DNA of 64,000 nt from Lunularia cruciata (Eukaryota > Streptophyta > Marchantiopsida > Lunulariales > Lunulariaceae): contig OX419760.1 in assembly GCA_948567375.1 (NCBI GenBank), forward strand, positions 42,656,001 through 42,720,000. Direction: 5' to 3'. How positions within the stretch are numbered: the first letter of the stretch is position 1; each line of letters begins with the position of its first letter. This document shows positions 21,788-35,235 of this stretch, piece by piece. A model generated the notes under the pieces. It was not told the origin of the DNA. It searched no databases and saw only the letters and a list, made by a program, of their open reading frames with translations. Both the position numbers and the translations under genes were made by a program.

Positions 21788-24700
21788 ATGTCGCCAATTT
21801 TCAACCTGTGTAACCACTCTGCGTGCAATCCATCGGCCGAACTGTTTTTCAAATTGAGAAAATCAGGCAATGGGGGCACCTCCAGGGAACAGCAACTGCT
21901 GCTGCCAGTTGCTGGTAGTGGAGGGAAGTCTGTGGCGTGCCGATCGTCTGCTCTGAAAGGGAAAACGTTCAGGGTCGATAAGTTTTTGAATTCTGTGAGG
22001 CTGACGCAGGAAAGAAGTACCGGGTCTAAGGTGGAATTGGATGACAGACCGGAGGTAGTGGTTGTGGTGACAGACTCTGTTGGCAAGCAGCGAGACGCGG
22101 GGGCAGCAGAGAGTGCTCCTTCGAAGGATTCGAAAGGATTGAGCTCACAGAGTGTGAAAAAGGTGAAGTCCTCAAGTAATGATGCGCCTGAGACGACTCC
22201 AAGGGTACGGGAGCCCGTTGTGAAACATTCAAAGAGGTCTGGGACTGAGAACAATTGTCAGCCGAGTTTAAACCCAAAAATAAGTAGGAATCAAGAGGTT
22301 GCTAGGAGGGCACTTGATTTTAAGGATGCTGGAATTAGTTTTAATGATGCTACGCTTACGAAAATTTTCAAGGAGAAACTTGAGTCCAGCACAGGGAATA
22401 CAATTGTAGCGGAGGGTTTCTTCATAGAGCCCAACCCCAGGGTGGAAAGTTTAAGTAGGATGGGAGATGGGGGAGATGTGTGTAAGGGTGACGATGGTCG
22501 AAGCAGAAATTCGAGTGGCTTCATACAACGTCTGGATGGTAGAGAAACTGGTGACAGGAGTGTGGACGTTCAAGTGGAGGTTGTTTCGTGGAGAGAGAGG
22601 CATATCAAAGCGAAAATATGTGTGGAAGCAAGCGATCAAAAAATTTGGGACGTCCTCACTGATTATGAACGCCTCGCGGAATTCATACCGAATCTTATAA
22701 GAAGGTAGGTCACTTGTAAGCGAATTTTGATAGCGAATTGACCGGTAAGAAGATCCATTAAAGGACTATCATTAAATATTGTCCAGAATTGATTAATATC
22801 ATAGACCTCGCCACTGCCTTGCATCAAAACTTATAACTTGATTACGGTACCATTTATATTTATATATCTCTACTTTTATATTTGTATGTTTGTGCCTTCA
22901 TGATAGGGAATAGTCATCGTCTTACAATTTGATGACCTTCTAGACATTTTCCACGTAAGTATGTATTTAATCAAATATAAATCCCTCCTCCAGAATTTTG
23001 TGTATTTTAGCATGTTGCGGAAGTCCAATTTTTCTTGCTGGGTGTGGATTGCGCAGCGAAAGGATAAGCAGTCCACAGTCTGGACGCGTTTGGCTACTGC
23101 AACAAGGAGTGCAGAGTTCCATGTATTGGCATATAGAGGCCCGTGTTGTACTTGATCTCGAAGAGCTTCCGTATGAGGTATCTTTGACAGATTAAGCTTT
23201 CTCCATTTCTCTTCGATTGAATTCATTTACGACTAAGGCAAATACAATTGTAGGTTGGTGGAAAGGAGCTTCGTTTCTCGATGGTGGATGGGGACTTCAA
23301 ACGGTATGAAGGGAGATGGTACCTTCGACCTGGTTCAAGGTGAACCTTCCTTTCAAAATCCCCTTACTGTTACTCGAAACCTTTAAGTTTTACATGTTGT
23401 AGTCGTTCGTGCTTTGTACGTTGCTTGCATCTGGAGCATGTGGTGGACTTTCCTAACTATTTTGCAAACTGTACACCATCTTTGCTCGGAAGTATTGCTG
23501 TTTGTTGGTCTTAGTTCAGTGTTAGTTAGTTCAGTTGGGATGAATCTCGTCTCTACGTACCTTGCTGTTTCCTTCTCTTGACAAGTTGGTTGGTTAATAA
23601 GCTTTTCGAGTTAAACTGTAGATGAGTTGCTTTCGGGCATACTTCGATCTATGCCTTTCTGACTGTTTCAGAGAAGAGCTATCAAGCGGGTTACTGCTCC
23701 TTCCTCTAGGAATGTGTTTGCTTACCTTCTTATTCTTGAGCAATATCTCTTACTCTGATATTCTTGCGTACCCTGTAAGTCTATTACCGCTTTCACATTC
23801 TTTGTTAAATCAGGGAAAAGGGATTCGGGATTCGACATCTTTGGTTTTTGGATATAGAGGTTGCTGACTTACCAAACTGAATCGTTGTCATGAACTTGTA
23901 ATTGCAGGGCTGACACAACTATGCTATATTATGAAGTGAATGTTACCCCGAAACTGCTCTTTCCTGCTGCCTTTGTGGAGAGAATAATCAGAGCAGACCT
24001 TCCCACTAATTTAAATGCTCTCGCACAGAGAGCTGAATCAGACCCTTCTGAGTGGCAGAAAGTAGTCCAACTTCCCAAGCCGGTTATGAAGCCAACACCT
24101 TCACCTATTCGATCTTTCCTTGATAAATTTTCTTCTCCAAATTTTGTTCAGAGATTTCCTGTAGAATCCATCAAGGCTGCACTGCAATTTCCTTCATTAA
24201 TAGAAAGGATAGGCGTAGATGCTGTCCAAAGGAGCATACTGAATTCACAAGAGGATGAACTCAATACCTGGGACACACGAGAACCAGGATGGGGCTCCTC
24301 TACTAGACAATGCATTATGGAGCGACCTTGTGCTGTTGATGAAGTTCACCTGAGACGCTTAGATGATCTACTTGTAAGTTGCTCCACTCTCGAATCAACA
24401 TCACAAAAATTTGGAAATCAAGAGGAACCTTTGTCTGATGTTTAAAAGGTAGTGGTTAAAGGGACCAGGATAGACAAAATAACAGAATAGAATCCAGTGG
24501 ACTTGTGTTTTCTGCTGGTTATGGTTTGATGTCACTCCTGAAGAGTCAAACTTCCTAGAGGTTCAGATTGTGCTAGTGCCCGAATTCGCTTATGTTAAGT
24601 CCAACACTTAGTAGTTGCGCTTTGAAGTACCGCAAGCTTGAGTGTTATGGCAGTACTTGACATACTTTGTTGTGCAGGAGAACGGTGGTGTGCATCGTCG

Positions 24701-26883
24701 CGTTGTGGCTGCTATTACTGTGGAATCATCTATCAGGGATGTCTGGGATGTGCTCACAGACTACGAGTGCCTGTCTGAGTAAGGATGTCTCTGATCGGTG
24801 CCTTGGCAGTTCCAACATCTCCTGTTCTCGTGTCTTTTCAAGTATTTTCGTCTTAATGTACCGCCAATGTGAAAGTAGTCTGGTTGTACCTTCAAATATT
24901 GACCAGAGAGGTCAAGTATTAAATGATGTGGTCCGCCAAGAACCGATTTGATGTCTTTCACATGTGTGCAGATTCATACCAAACTTAGCGAGCAGTAAAA
25001 TTGTTTCAAGAGAAAATAATCGAGTTCGACTCGTCCAGGTCAGTGACCCTTTCATCGCACTTACACAGATCTCAAGAATTCTCCATCGTGGTTGGTTTCT
25101 TGTGTTGAGTTACGAACTCAACATATTGCTCAGGTCCTGCTGTCAATTCTGCTTCGCTTGTCGTTATGTGAAGTCCCTATATCAAGTGTTTGCCCCTTTT
25201 CATATGTCATTGCAGGAAGGATGCAAATGTATCCTGTACATGGTCCTTCATGCTCGTGTCGTTCTCGATTTATGGGAAAAACCAGTGGAGGAAATTATAT
25301 TCCAGCAAGTAGAAGGCGACTTTGACTCTTTCCAAGGAAAGTGGACCTTAGAGGCACTGGGATCGCAGCATACTTTGCTCAAGTACGTTGTAGACACAAA
25401 GATGCACAAGCATTGTCTGCTTGCAGAAGCCATCGTCGAAGAGGTATGCAGCCATCTAGCAAGGAGAATAGTATTTGAAGTTCTCTGCTCGTTTGGTGTT
25501 TCATGATTCCAATGCTTGCAGACTCAAATAGGAGTGTATGTAGGATTGTATGTGACGTTCACCTACCTAGATAAGAAAAAAATCTTTAGTTTCGTATCAC
25601 ATGACCGTTGTTGGTTCCTCAATCAGGTGATATATGAAGATCTTCCAGCGAATCTATGTGCCATTCGTGACCGGGTAGAGAAGCTTAAACTAAACAGAGG
25701 CAATGACGCTCCAGCAGAGAAAGATTTGCCGGAAACCGGGTCTCAGGGGATAACTGAAGAACCTACGCCATCATTTCCTAAGATGATGCCCAAACTTGGG
25801 AGGAAAAGATTTCGTGTGGCAGGGCTTCAAAAGGACTTCAAAATTTTGGAGCGGGAGTTGTTAGCTTTCATAGAAGAAAATGGAAAACAGGGCGTGATGC
25901 CAATGAGAAGTGAATTGCGACTACATAAAAGAGTAGACCTGGAGAAGGCAATCACTAGAATGGGCGGCTTTAGCACTGTTGCTTCAAAGCTGAGCCTTTG
26001 TCAGCAGCGAAGGCCTCGAGGTTACTGGGACAATTTCCAGAACGTCCGGAAGGAGGTATGGTAAACGTCAGAAAGGTGATAAGTACAAAGATAATTTCAA
26101 TACAGCTGAAATGCCCTTGAGCTATGAAGGAACATAGCTGAAGGAGGAAGGAATCTGTCAGTGAGGATGAAGACGAAGTCATTGAAACAATTAGTCAGTG
26201 AGGATGTAATTGCAAATCACAAGTGATTGACATCTATCTTGCCTCTATTTTGATCAGATAATGCAACTCCAAAAAGAATGTGGGATGGATGCGAACTACC
26301 TGCCAACCAGAAATGCCTTGAACAGTGCCGGTACATATCTTCCTCCAACATTTCGAGAAGACTTACAGCTGGATTCACAGTTGTCTCTGTTTGTACCGTA
26401 AGTCAAGTCTACAGTGGGTTGTCGAGTTAGATTGCTACAACAGTCCGCTGAAGTAGAAAGTTATGAGCGGCAAACCAGAGATGCTGGAGGGAAGTGCGAA
26501 CTTGGAGAGACGAAGAGTTAGTACCATTAGTTTCACTCCTTTTGGCTCAGGATATGATATCTCTTCTCTCTCGGATTAGCAGTTATCAGTATATTCAACC
26601 AAGTCACATTCTTGCAACCTGTCATCTGCATGCAGGTCGACCTGACGTTGCACGAGCATTGGAGAAGTGGGGTGGAGCACAGGAAGTGGCAAGGCTACTT
26701 GGTTTGAAGGTCAGGCGTGTAAGATTCCGAACTACAAGGACAAACATGTTCCCAGAAGATGCCAATCTTGAGAATGATGAGTTCATTTGTCAGAAACCTT
26801 TCAAAATATCACTTCCAGCACAGCCAAGAAAGTGGGTTAATATGAAACAAGAGGTGGGTTTTATCGATAAGGCCGAGTCATAG
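21788..26883 (+). CDS. HCF145: HCF145-like chloroplast RNA-stability protein (two SRPBCC domains plus TMR repeats), ten exons
   Basis: Proposed exons: 21788-22704, 23057-23177, 23254-23339, 23908-24373, 24678-24778, 24972-25038, 25216-25443, 25627-26055, 26258-26330, 26636-26883. All introns are GT-AG, all phases match, and the sum is 912 codons. An in-frame TGA lies just upstream of the start. The N-terminus (~1-260) is Ser/Lys-rich, fitting a plastid transit peptide and linker. SRPBCC domains lie at about 262-420 (DVLTDYERLAEFIPNL, YWHIEARVVLDLEE) and 533-690 (DVWDVLTDYECLSEFIPNL). Two TMR-like units follow at about 753-785 and 820-853 (pattern P-x-R-x-x-L...D-[LV]...A-[IL]...GG...VA). In Arabidopsis this architecture is HCF145, which stabilises psaA mRNA in chloroplasts. 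A last splice at 26851 with a further exon is not excluded. Confidence 0.88.
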
Positions 26884-29383
26884 ACCAGTTTCAACGGTGT
26901 CCATACAGTTCAGGTCGTCCAAAGGATTCTGCCCCCACTACTAATCCCAAAACCCATTTTATAAGGGAGGGAAAAGTGATACTACATCCAGGTGTAGATA
27001 TTTTGTTCCTTTGAAACACAATCTCGAGAATGTAAAGTTAGAAACTATCCATACAAATATGCTTGCTACAAGCAAGTGATGTGAGTGTACAAAATACGGA
27101 AACATTGTAGGCTAATTGTCAGTAGTATGTACTAGCATGAACATCAACAGTACCTCGTTGTATAAGAGATGCATTAATTGGCAACGTCATTTTCCATCAC
27201 CGTATGGTCTTGTATGCCTTTTTCATCTGTTCACCCACGGTACTGATATCTCTCGTTGTGTCTATGTTGAATTGGAGTAGCAAGAAAGCTAGGAAGTGAC
27301 CACTAACTAAAGTACTTTCTTGCCTGCCACTCTGCCTTTTGCCAAAGAGCATTCAAGGAGGTTTCGTGTCGGGTAGCTTCATTTGACCATAAGGTGTGTA
27401 GACAACACCGTATAAGGACCCTGGGGATTTCTTGCACCAAATGAGTTTAACGGGGTCGAAGGCTTAGACAAATAAAATCCAGGGTGCTATTCAACAAAGT
27501 TGGCGGCTACAGGGAGAATTATAACAAAGACGTGTATAACAAACACTTTCTGTATTGATACTTAGATGCATAATTCTGACTAACCAAACAAGAAAACCAG
27601 GGTTCACAATGTAGCGGTGATCCACTACATGGTATGCAGAACTAATTGTTTAGAGTCATAAATCTCCTTTCGCGGTCGGGACATGTCACTCGCTGTATGA
27701 GTAGTGCATATGGTTTCCATATCAGATTATCAGGGAAGGGTAATATCGGACCCAGTACTTACTCATGTGTGTCGAAGATCCAACAACAACGCAACCTAGA
27801 ACTCCTCACAACCTGTGCAGTGACTACAGTTAAATTCTTATCTAGGAACACAGATTTAAGACCGAGAACTCTGGATGCAGCCCTGTAGAATTATCCAAAA
27901 GTCAACCTCAGCAAATGAACGCGAGGCCTGAAGCTAAACCCTCTTATCACGGATAGGCGATGGACGCTTTGTTGGTTACTTCAAGGTGGGTTGTGATCTG
28001 GGGATTCTGCAGGACGCGAGGGTGTCATCAACCTCGCCTGATAAACAAGTAGCATCTGTCGGAAGGTAAACGATTCAAATTTGAACTGCTTCCGCGCGCT
28101 CCAAAATCTGCCAGTTCATAGAGGAACCGTGCGACCCAGACGTCGAGAATTGTGCCATTGTCTGCAACCTTGACGTTAAGAAAATTTAACGAGGTGAGGT
28201 GGTCCCACGACCCTCCCTCATCCCTAAAAGAGTCTTAAAATGGACCCCTTTGTTGCACGATGTTCACGGGTGCACTTTGGCTCAACAGCCCACTAAAATT
28301 TCCTTCCGATTTGACACCACACAAAGAAGAGGCCGAGACACAATCATTTTTTAAAATGACTGCTTCGTGGTGCCTCCCAAAGCAACTGTCAGGTAATTGA
28401 CATGCTCCTGCATCTCACGGTGCCGAGTGGGCCTGCCCTACATTGAACTTCGGTGCGTGTCGATATAAGTAGTGCAGTCAATATCTGTATTCTGACTGCT
28501 TGTGACATGTCAGTGAAGGAAAGCCAGATTTCATGACGGGAGGAAGATTCGAAGCTCTGACTTTCGTCAGTGCCCTCTATCACCTCGCTCAAGCTTTCGG
28601 TGTCTCAAAAGAAAGATTTGAGACCAGAAATGGACCAGGTTTGGGTCACATATTATGTATGGCCCATTGTGCCTTTCTACTTTTGACAGCCTTTTGAGTT
28701 TCACAGCGCAATCGACGACTTCCAGAGCGCCCACGTGATCTATATCCGAAACATTGGGACTCCAGACATCTCGTCACCTCTTTTTTGATGGGTGGTTGAA
28801 GTGTAAACAAGGTAATGAAGTGAGTGCGATGGTCCTTCGTCTCAAGTGCAAATTGCGTAATGAAGTAGAGAATGTAGTATAGTTACACAATTGATACTAC
28901 AGACTGCACAAAGAATTGAATAGGAAAGTTGAACTATTGCTGCATATCCGGAGTCTAGTGTGCTTATTAATTGCACGTTCATAGTTAATTAGCACTTGCA
29001 AAAGGAAACTGGTAAAGGGCGACCGCGTAGGACATGAAGGATGGGAAGACCCCATAAAGCCGTACAAAGGAAAGACATAGCGAGTAAAATGGGTAGGTAA
29101 ACTGGTAAAAGGTGTATGTTTATTTAAATATGGAGATCCAAGAGGAAGGATATGAAATGATTCCATGGTACAGGGTTTGATTACAAGGTCAACGTTTATC
29201 TCAAACAACTCTGTCGCCCTTCCATTCATTCCTAACTTACGGCTGATAGCTTTTACTTTTGACGGTCAACTCCATGTTGGTAGGGTAACCATTCGATCCA
29301 TTAGATGTCAAATGCCTCCATGATACTGCTGTTGGTCCTATAATTGTCTAGGGGAGAGTCAACAACTAGATACATACAGCTGC
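26884..29383. other. Intergenic region between the two convergent genes
   Basis: 2.5 kb holding the 3' UTRs and downstream DNA of two genes that face each other. Small open stretches (27646-27888, 28389-28592, 28897-29229) show no domain. A ~100-bp segment at 28999-29097 resembles 35137-35235 (see repeat entries). Nothing else is recognised. Confidence 0.5.
28999..29097 (+). repeat. Diverged ~100-bp dispersed repeat, copy 1
   Basis: The segment GACATGAAGGATGGGAAGA... to GAGTAAAATGGG matches 35137-35235 in order and orientation at very roughly 70% by eye. Flanking sequence does not match. No element family was recognised. It could be a fragment of an old transposon or of a duplicated gene. 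Confidence 0.4.
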
Positions 29384-32359
29384 TTATTCAGGCGTTTTGA
29401 CTGAATTGTCAGCTGAAACTTCTTTGTTGCATACTGGACAAACCTGCAACCGACAGATCAAAAGGTTTAGATTGCTCGAGACGTAGGTGATGAAATTTAC
29501 CACAAAGAAGCAACGAGTGACGACAAGCCTTGACGTTTCTGGAGATTCCAATGATCAGTAACCACATATCTAGAGCGGAAGCCTTCATGCTCAAAAGCCT
29601 GTACGACTAGTTCAACACTGAATAAACCATCCATCCGAACATTCCGGAGCGTGTGGATACCAACCTTATTGATTTGAAGCCATTGTTTGATGCAATCAGA
29701 GTGATATAGATGCTTGCAAGGAAGTGTGGACATGGCATCCCCTTCCTCGTATTCAAGGCGACAGATCACGCACCTGAAAAGGCATTGAACAGTTAGCTCG
29801 TGTTTAAGAAAACTTCGTGCATGCAAACTGTTTAGCGCACGCACAGATAGATTGAAATCAAACATATTGTCCGTTCTCTCTATTATTCTAGGTAGTGTAT
29901 CCCATTAATATCAGCAGCTCATGCCGAAGCTACTGCATCTCCCCCATCAATCAAGCCAAGTTACCCAAGTTCCAGTTTCTCCTTGTTCTGACCCAAGAAA
30001 TCGTTCGACCATCGGCCTAGAAAATTCCCGGGCGAATAATCGGGTGTCCGTCATAGCTTTTGTCTTTGTAAATCGCATACAATGGCTACGGTTGAATAGG
30101 GGAGTGGATTGAAGATGAGATAATGGATGGTAAACTAAGGTAAGATGTTACAAGCTAATAAACCCAATCTTGAACATCTCTCAGAACAAGACGAGGGTAC
30201 TCACTGCTCAGTTCCACAGCTGTTGGGAACTTTTTCAGGTAAATAGCTTGAGGACGGAAGGGCAGCAATGGCTTCGGAGGTAAGACCTTTGTTTTGAGTT
30301 CCCACTGCCTCCCCAAGGGCAACTAGTTCCTGCACAATGCAATAATTTCAACTTCGGATAGAGGAACATACATATGTAACAACTAACAACGGCGAAATTT
30401 CACCCATACGTAGAATTGCATTAAAAAATCGACATAGATGAAGCCGACTTAAAGGAGGTCCTTACCTCGTAAGACATATTGTCCGGATCCATATCTTGCC
30501 ACATGTCCTGCAACACCGGAAGTGTCATGATAAGACTTCCGTTTCCTCTCAGGAACATCTCCATCCTTTGACAGGGCAATCAAGATGTGCAAATTCCCGC
30601 GAGCGCCCAGAAGCATAGAAGTAACAAGAGCGACCTACCTGTGATGTATCACTTTCGCTCTCGTAGTCCGCACTTTCCCCTGACAAACATGAGGTTGTAG
30701 TTTCCAAGTGTGAGCTCACAAAGATCGCGATGAAAAGAACTAAGTAGGTAGAGAAAGGTACGCAGAAGTGCGTCCGCACTTGAGTTATGAGCGCATTGGT
30801 CTACTACTTACAAATATGATCCAAGTACGGAAAGTGGCTCCTAACAAGATACTACCACTACAAGAGGCAGGATGAGGTCCTGATCCTCTGGCTACAGAGG
30901 CGCGAACAATATGATTCATTATCTCGGCTTCGTATCCTCGAACTTGAATTACGGCTAATTAAGATCTAATCAACAACGGTGAGTACGTTACGTTTTGTTT
31001 TAAATGTGCGTTCGGAATTAACTACTAAACGCATTGATCCAGGTATGGAAGACTCACAATCATGAAATCCTTGAACATGGATTCCGGCCAGGGCCAGCAT
31101 TGCGGTAGTTTCTCGGTCTTCTTTATCTTGAAGGGCCCGGGCATATGCTTCGTCGTCATCAAAAAGAGCACCGTCAATATCCTCCCTGGTTCCTTCTTCG
31201 TCCGAGTGTCGTGATCCTTGCCACTGGCTACGTGACTCTCCATCTACCTGCTCCGCTCCAAAATCATCTTCAAAATCATCTTCACCTTCTTCCAAGTAGC
31301 TACCACTGCCCGAACTATCGAAATCGCTGCTCTCACTACCCATGCGGAGTAGCATGTAGGCTCGTTCCTGTTATTAAACATTGCCAGATGACGTGCGTTA
31401 GGGGCATTTCTTGAACTTGCAATGACAAAAGTGGACCCACCGGAAAGTCTGACGTCTCGCAAAGGAAATTTGAGAATGTTCAGTGGCTTCAAGCATGGCA
31501 TTTAGGGGATGCATGGGCAACGATCTATGCATGTAGGCGCTACCATAGCAAAATTCTGTGAGACCAATCGGTTTGATCTAAAACAAGAACATAGGGAGAT
31601 GGATTGACCTCCTCGGACAACAATTTGCACCTGAAAGAGAGCAGATTCCCCTCGGCGCAAGATTTAGGACCGCATCACTGAAAAGTGGCTTCTAAGAGAT
31701 ACTACATCCTACAGGTGACTGAATGTTCTAGCGGTAGAAGCGGAAACAACAAGAAATGAGGCAGCTTCCTTTCTTTGATTACAGATCCTTCTCTCCATGG
31801 GCCGGCGAAAGCATACACGGGAATGACGGAAGAGCCCTGATTTCGACAACCTAAGAGTAGTTGAGAACCACACCTGTTCTTGAAGACGTCGGGCGAGCGC
31901 CAAATCTGCATCCACTTGATTCAAGCTCGTGAACGGAGTCTTCCTGCAGGTTCCAGTCGGACAGCCGGCCTCATTCTCGCTTATTGATTCTTGAAACAAA
32001 CTGGTGGTAAAATTTTCTCGCTCATTCGGTTGAGTGTTTTCGGCATTGTCTGCGGAACCTGCTTCTCCAACTTTCCTATCTATTAAAGCATCCTTTCCTG
32101 TTTCTTTATCGGCAATTGATGTTTTTTTCTCACTCCTGGCTGCAACCTGACTCAAGTCGTCTGCCCTGACCTTATCCATGGTTGCTTCTTCCACCTTCAC
32201 CGTATCACTGATAAACAACACTCTGTTTGGCCCTTTCGGTGCTGTCTCCTTATTCTTCGAGCCGCTAGCCTTGAGAGAGAAACACCCCTGACAACCGCAA
32301 AGTTGAAGGTACCAACAAGTTAGATAGAACTCACCAGCTCCACCCAGGTACTTCATCAC
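29384..32359 (-). CDS. BIG BROTHER-type RING-H2 E3 ubiquitin ligase, seven exons
   Basis: Proposed exons (minus): 32359-31874, 31367-31058, 30679-30639, 30507-30466, 30329-30205, 29773-29665, 29443-29384. Splice sites are GT-AG, phases agree, and the sum is 391 codons. Residues ~148-175 hold an ALARRLQEQERAYMLLR helix. An acidic Asp/Glu-rich segment follows to ~265. The DMWQDMDPDNMSYEELVALGE region typical of BIG BROTHER-related proteins is at ~280-300. A C3H2C3 RING-H2 lies at 336-376 (C336, C339, C354, H356, H359, C362, C373, C376), split by the last intron. These E3 ligases mark growth regulators for degradation and limit organ size in seed plants. The role here is inference. The start is the least certain part. 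A possible 5' intron near 32290-32340 does not keep the frame, so it was not used. Confidence 0.85.
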
Positions 32360-34789
32360 GAGCCTCTCGTCCCGTCTCCCGCTAATATCTAAAATTACGC
32401 AGGGATGACAAACAGAGCTCTTTCACTGATGAAAACATACGTTACTACATCCTGATATCGAGCTGCATTGCATAATTCGGATACTATGCTCTCGAAATCA
32501 GTAGTTAGACTCTGCACGTATATATGGACATGATACGACTACAATTGAAGTACAGGCTTTACCGCGAGTAATCGAAAGATAGACATGAAGCCACGCTCAC
32601 ACTATACAGAGCAAGAGACCGCGTCGTCTCCTTTGTGCTACAAGTTTGTCTCGCGATTCTCGCAACGGGGAGTCTCTCACCAAGGATCCGAAAACATTCT
32701 ACGGAATAGCTAGAGTGGCAGGAACTACGGGGAAGAAAACGGATAGGGGTACAGTTAGACAGACACGTGATGTAATTCAGTGGACAATTAAAATCATCAT
32801 CAGCGCTGCGGGAGAAGATGAAGCAGAGCGGCAGCTCATAGTTTCTCAACCTGAGGATCGCTCATGAGTCGATATCTTTTAGGATTACAAGCCGCTGTCC
32901 GTCGTGCTTCTCCTCTCCCGTTGCAAGCAAACAAGCGCGTCAGGAAGAGCGAGCGCAAGCAAGCGCTAGCGCCTCCTGTACGTTGAAAGCGAAAGAAGCA
33001 CGCCAGCAGCCAGTGTCTTCTCCCTCCCCTCGAGCCCCTCTCTCGATATGCAGCCCTCCTTCCTTCCTTCCTTCCTTGCCCGCCCCCCGTCCCCTCCCGC
33101 GCCTGCTCCTGGCCTCGCCTGTTGCCTTTGTCGTCCGTCTCCCCACTACACAACGGCAGCAGCAGAAGAACAGAGTAATCGAGCCTCAGGCGAGAGCGTA
33201 GAGGACGTGAATCAACGTCCTCTGCTGAATGATGCTTGCGTTGATGCCTTCCGCGCTCCAAACTCAACTCAAAACCATCACCAGCACCGGTGACATCAAC
33301 ATCATCGGCAGCAGAGCAGCTCCAAATCGCAGTCAAGTCCAATCCCTCACCACTGCCACCAGTGGTAGTACGGTACATAACCAATCAACCCCCTGACTAG
33401 CCGTTACACGGCTGAGTGCCGTTGAGGCGGTTTGGCTCTCCTCGCACTGCCCTTCGCCATTAATTGACAAAGGAAAATTCCTGCCATGGACTGTAATACT
33501 GTTCTCTGTGCTCCGTGGTGATTGAGAAGGAACGCACTTTTCACCGCTCGTAGAAAACCGGCAGATTTGGGGCATTGCCGGCATTGCAGTACGTGCTGGT
33601 TTCGCGAATGATCGAGAAAATCCCGAAAAATTCCCGACAAATTGTGGAAATTTCGAGGACCCGGTAGGTTCAGCTTTCCCCGGCGACTGCAAAGGTTGCC
33701 AGAGAAGTTCCCGGAACAGGACGAGATGCTGCTGCTCCTCGACGACAAATTCGTCTCGAAAGACAGGATGTCTTACCTTTCCTTCTCCTCAAAAGCTCCA
33801 CCAAATTCCAAACCCTCTCGGTTAATGGCCGATTCAGCCCAAAGCAAATCACCGCCAAATCATACTTAAAGGTGTTTTATCAGTCTCTGTAGTTACTATG
33901 TGGTAAATCGGTCCCTGAGTAAACCTCATCCTTGCAGTCAAAGTAACTAGACTTAGCTCTGGATCGGCCCCCACCGAAATTCTCCTCCAGATCGTCACAG
34001 GAAATAGCTTATTCCTCGTCATCTACTCCCCGGATCGCCTGTCCTCCCTATCCCCCCGGCGCTCTCTACCAGTTTCCCGTTCTCTACCGCCACCAATTTG
34101 GCTACGCCGCCACTCCCTTGACACTTGTGGTGTATATGACACCACAACTGTACAGGCCACTCCAATATTTTCCACTAGAGAAACTGTCGTCTTCATGTGG
34201 TTGGTTTCGAAGCATGAATGTGACACTACCGTGGTGACGTAGTGACCATGCCAATCATGGTCATCAATTTCCGATCAGACAGAATCTTACCGTATCTGGT
34301 TTGGGATACCAGTACGCGTACTGTATATAATGATATGTTAGGTGTTATCCTTAGGACAGTAGCGACAACCAGATCCTCCAAGGAAGGACTCTGGAACTGG
34401 TCTCACTCCAAATATGACCTCATTGAAATAATATATTTATGTTTTGTTTCCTTGCATGGGGACATCTCATTTATTGAAATTTCAACTGGAAAAGTATGAT
34501 TACGATGACGTTTCCTAATCATAATAAAACAGAACATGGAATCTATGGAGAATCATCATAAATCGTCGAGGTATGAATTAGGATTATGAATCATCATGAT
34601 AATAGATAAGTTTTGTAATATTTTAGTCTCTAATTTAGATTTTTTTACAAATATTTTTTATAAAATCTAAAAATGGATAATTTTTATAGTAGTGAATCAC
34701 TAAAATATTTATTATAATTATCAAAATATCATTAACCTCTAATTTTAATTTTTGTTTAGCCATAGAAATATTTTCATACGTATCAAAAT
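32360..34789. other. Upstream region of the RING gene, GC-rich part and AT-rich part
   Basis: 32360-33870 is distinctly richer in G and C than its surroundings and holds the likely promoter and 5' UTR of the RING gene. It includes a (CTTC)n microsatellite near 33057-33076. Overlapping open stretches on both strands at 32836-33870 reflect base composition and have no domains. 33870-34789 becomes AT-rich and shows no gene. Confidence 0.45.
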
Positions 34790-34960
34790 ATATGAATTTG
34801 AAAAGAAGTAAGATAATCATAAGCACAACACATATCATACTAACACAAATATTTATTAAAGACAAGATCTCTAATATATGAATTTGAAAAGAAGTAAGAT
34901 AATCATAAGCACAACACGTATCATACAAATACAAATGTTTATTAAAGACAAGATCTCTAC
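34790..34960 (+). repeat. Two tandem copies of an 86-bp unit
   Basis: Unit 1 (34790-34875) and unit 2 (34876-34960) start with ATATGAATTTGAAAAG and end with AAGACAAGATCTCTA. They differ at only a few positions, so this is a recent local duplication in AT-rich DNA. No coding sense. Confidence 0.9.
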
Positions 34961-35136
34961 TACCCGCATCTCTTCTTGCATATTTCAAGGTCCAAGATCT
35001 CAAGTTATATAGAACGTGGAGGTTTCAGATTTAGGACACACTGAATTTTTTGTCCATAGGACCCAAGTCCTTAAAAAAATATATATGTACATATAAAAAT
35101 TTCTCTTTCAAAATGGAATGCTTCTCTCTAATTTTA

Positions 35137-35235
35137 TATAGGTGATGAAAATGGGAAAAAGGCAACCAAGGAGAACACATGAAGGATGGAAAGAACCGAC
35201 CAAGCCCCTCAAGGGAGAGACATAAGAGGTAAAAT
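35137..35235 (+). repeat. Diverged ~100-bp dispersed repeat, copy 2
   Basis: Partner of 28999-29097. Shared blocks include ACATGAAGGATGG, AGACATA and AAAATGGG in the same order. The rest of 34961-35830 shows no gene or known repeat. Confidence 0.4.

Noticed and set aside
32280-32345. Possible first intron of the RING gene (GTGAGT ... TTGTCAG)
   Set aside because: The donor leaves phase 1 and the acceptor needs phase 0, so splicing would put a stop in frame. An intron wholly in the 5' UTR with a later start is still possible.
32836-33870. Several overlapping open frames on both strands upstream of the RING gene
   Set aside because: GC-rich sequence lacks stops by chance. There are no domains, and the region is better explained as promoter and 5' UTR.
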